NCBI GenBank assembly: GCA_030689795.1
Contig: JAUYEO010000103.1
Span: forward strand, 1-5,848
Length of the DNA: 5,848 nt
Origin: Desulfobacterales bacterium
Lineage (GTDB): Bacteria; Desulfobacterota; Desulfobacteria; Desulfobacterales; RPRI01
Reading direction: 5' to 3'
The position numbers and the translations under genes were made by a program. Of this stretch, positions 5,647-5,848 are shown piece after piece. Every line of letters starts with the position of its first letter. Position 1 is the stretch's first letter. The notes under the pieces were generated by a model. That model did no database searches, was not told where the DNA came from, and saw only the letters and a list, made by a program, of their open reading frames with translations.

Positions 5647-5848
5647 GAACATCTGATGGACTATATTCAATGCACTATGGCTACATCAACGTTCAGAGCG
5701 AAGAGGGAAAGGGAAGCACTTTTACCCTTTATTTCCCCGTAACAAGGGAAGAATTATCCGCTGAACATGTTGCCGTATCCATTTCCGAATACATGGGGAA
5801 AGGCGAATCCATCCTGGTGGTTGATGATGTGAAGGGACAGCGGGATCT
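5646..5848 (+). pseudogene. Hybrid sensor histidine kinase fragment: end of ATPase domain and start of receiver domain
   Basis: In this frame the sequence reads HYGYINVQSEEGKGSTFTLYFP (in part, 5673-5738), the G2-box end of a HATPase_c domain. A linker follows (VTREELSAEHVAVSISEYMGKGES), then ILVVDDVKGQRDL (from 5811), the first strand and acidic pair of a response-regulator receiver domain, which continues past the window. The layout is that of PAS-type hybrid kinases common in Deltaproteobacteria. The upstream part is missing: the frame has a stop at 5643-5645 inside the 60-bp repeat, and the dimerisation domain and N, F and G1 boxes are not seen. It is therefore a 5'-truncated remnant, unless the ATG at 5670 starts a shortened receiver protein. 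The join with the repeat near 5660-5672 is a likely rearrangement point. Confidence 0.75.

Noticed and set aside
5557..5742. 61-codon open frame from GTG 5557
   Set aside because: Its second half is a wrong frame of the histidine kinase segment and its first half is the non-coding-looking repeat. It has no family likeness.

Overview
The window looks like a chromosomal segment from an anaerobic, acid-degrading bacterium, most likely of the former Deltaproteobacteria (Desulfobacterota). This is an inference from two things. The left part pairs acyl-CoA ligases with LivG/LivF-type ABC ATPases, including a LivF with a basic C-terminal tail. The right edge carries a hybrid histidine kinase fragment in a style I associate with that group. 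No rRNA, tRNA, CRISPR array or recognisable transposase is visible.

Left part (1-3867): a tightly packed plus-strand operon. It begins with the C-terminal 235 or so codons of a long-chain-type AMP-forming acyl-CoA synthetase, overlapped by 4 bp (ATGA) by livG. livF follows directly (start at 1546, or 1528 with a 4 bp overlap), and a second 501-aa AMP-binding ligase starts 15 bp after livF. The likely logic is import of a branched-chain, aromatic or other carboxylic substrate coupled to CoA activation. The permeases (LivH/LivM) and binding protein are not in the window. The second ligase is unusual: both the ATP-gripping P-loop (A3) and the A10 lysine position are non-canonical.

Middle (3928-4593): a nitroreductase-family FMN oxidoreductase, 60 bp downstream on the same strand, perhaps read with the operon.

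Right part (4594-5848): accessory-type DNA. An AT-rich spacer with AATCAT-type inverted repeats leads to a near-perfect sigma70 promoter. The promoter fires almost exactly at the ATG of mntA, so the transcript is probably leaderless. mntA overlaps hepT, the HEPN toxin gene, by 8 bp. hepT has a one-base deletion in an A-run, which puts its RX4HXY active site out of frame. The module is bracketed by two direct copies of a 60-bp element (4691-4750 and 5587-5646; 48 of 60 positions identical by my count). Each copy holds an 8-bp perfect stem around a 15-nt loop, and the two stems differ by a compensatory base-pair change. After the second copy the sequence enters the 3' part of a hybrid histidine kinase gene whose 5' part is missing. 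The region therefore looks rearranged, with a defense or toxin-antitoxin cassette inside decayed DNA.
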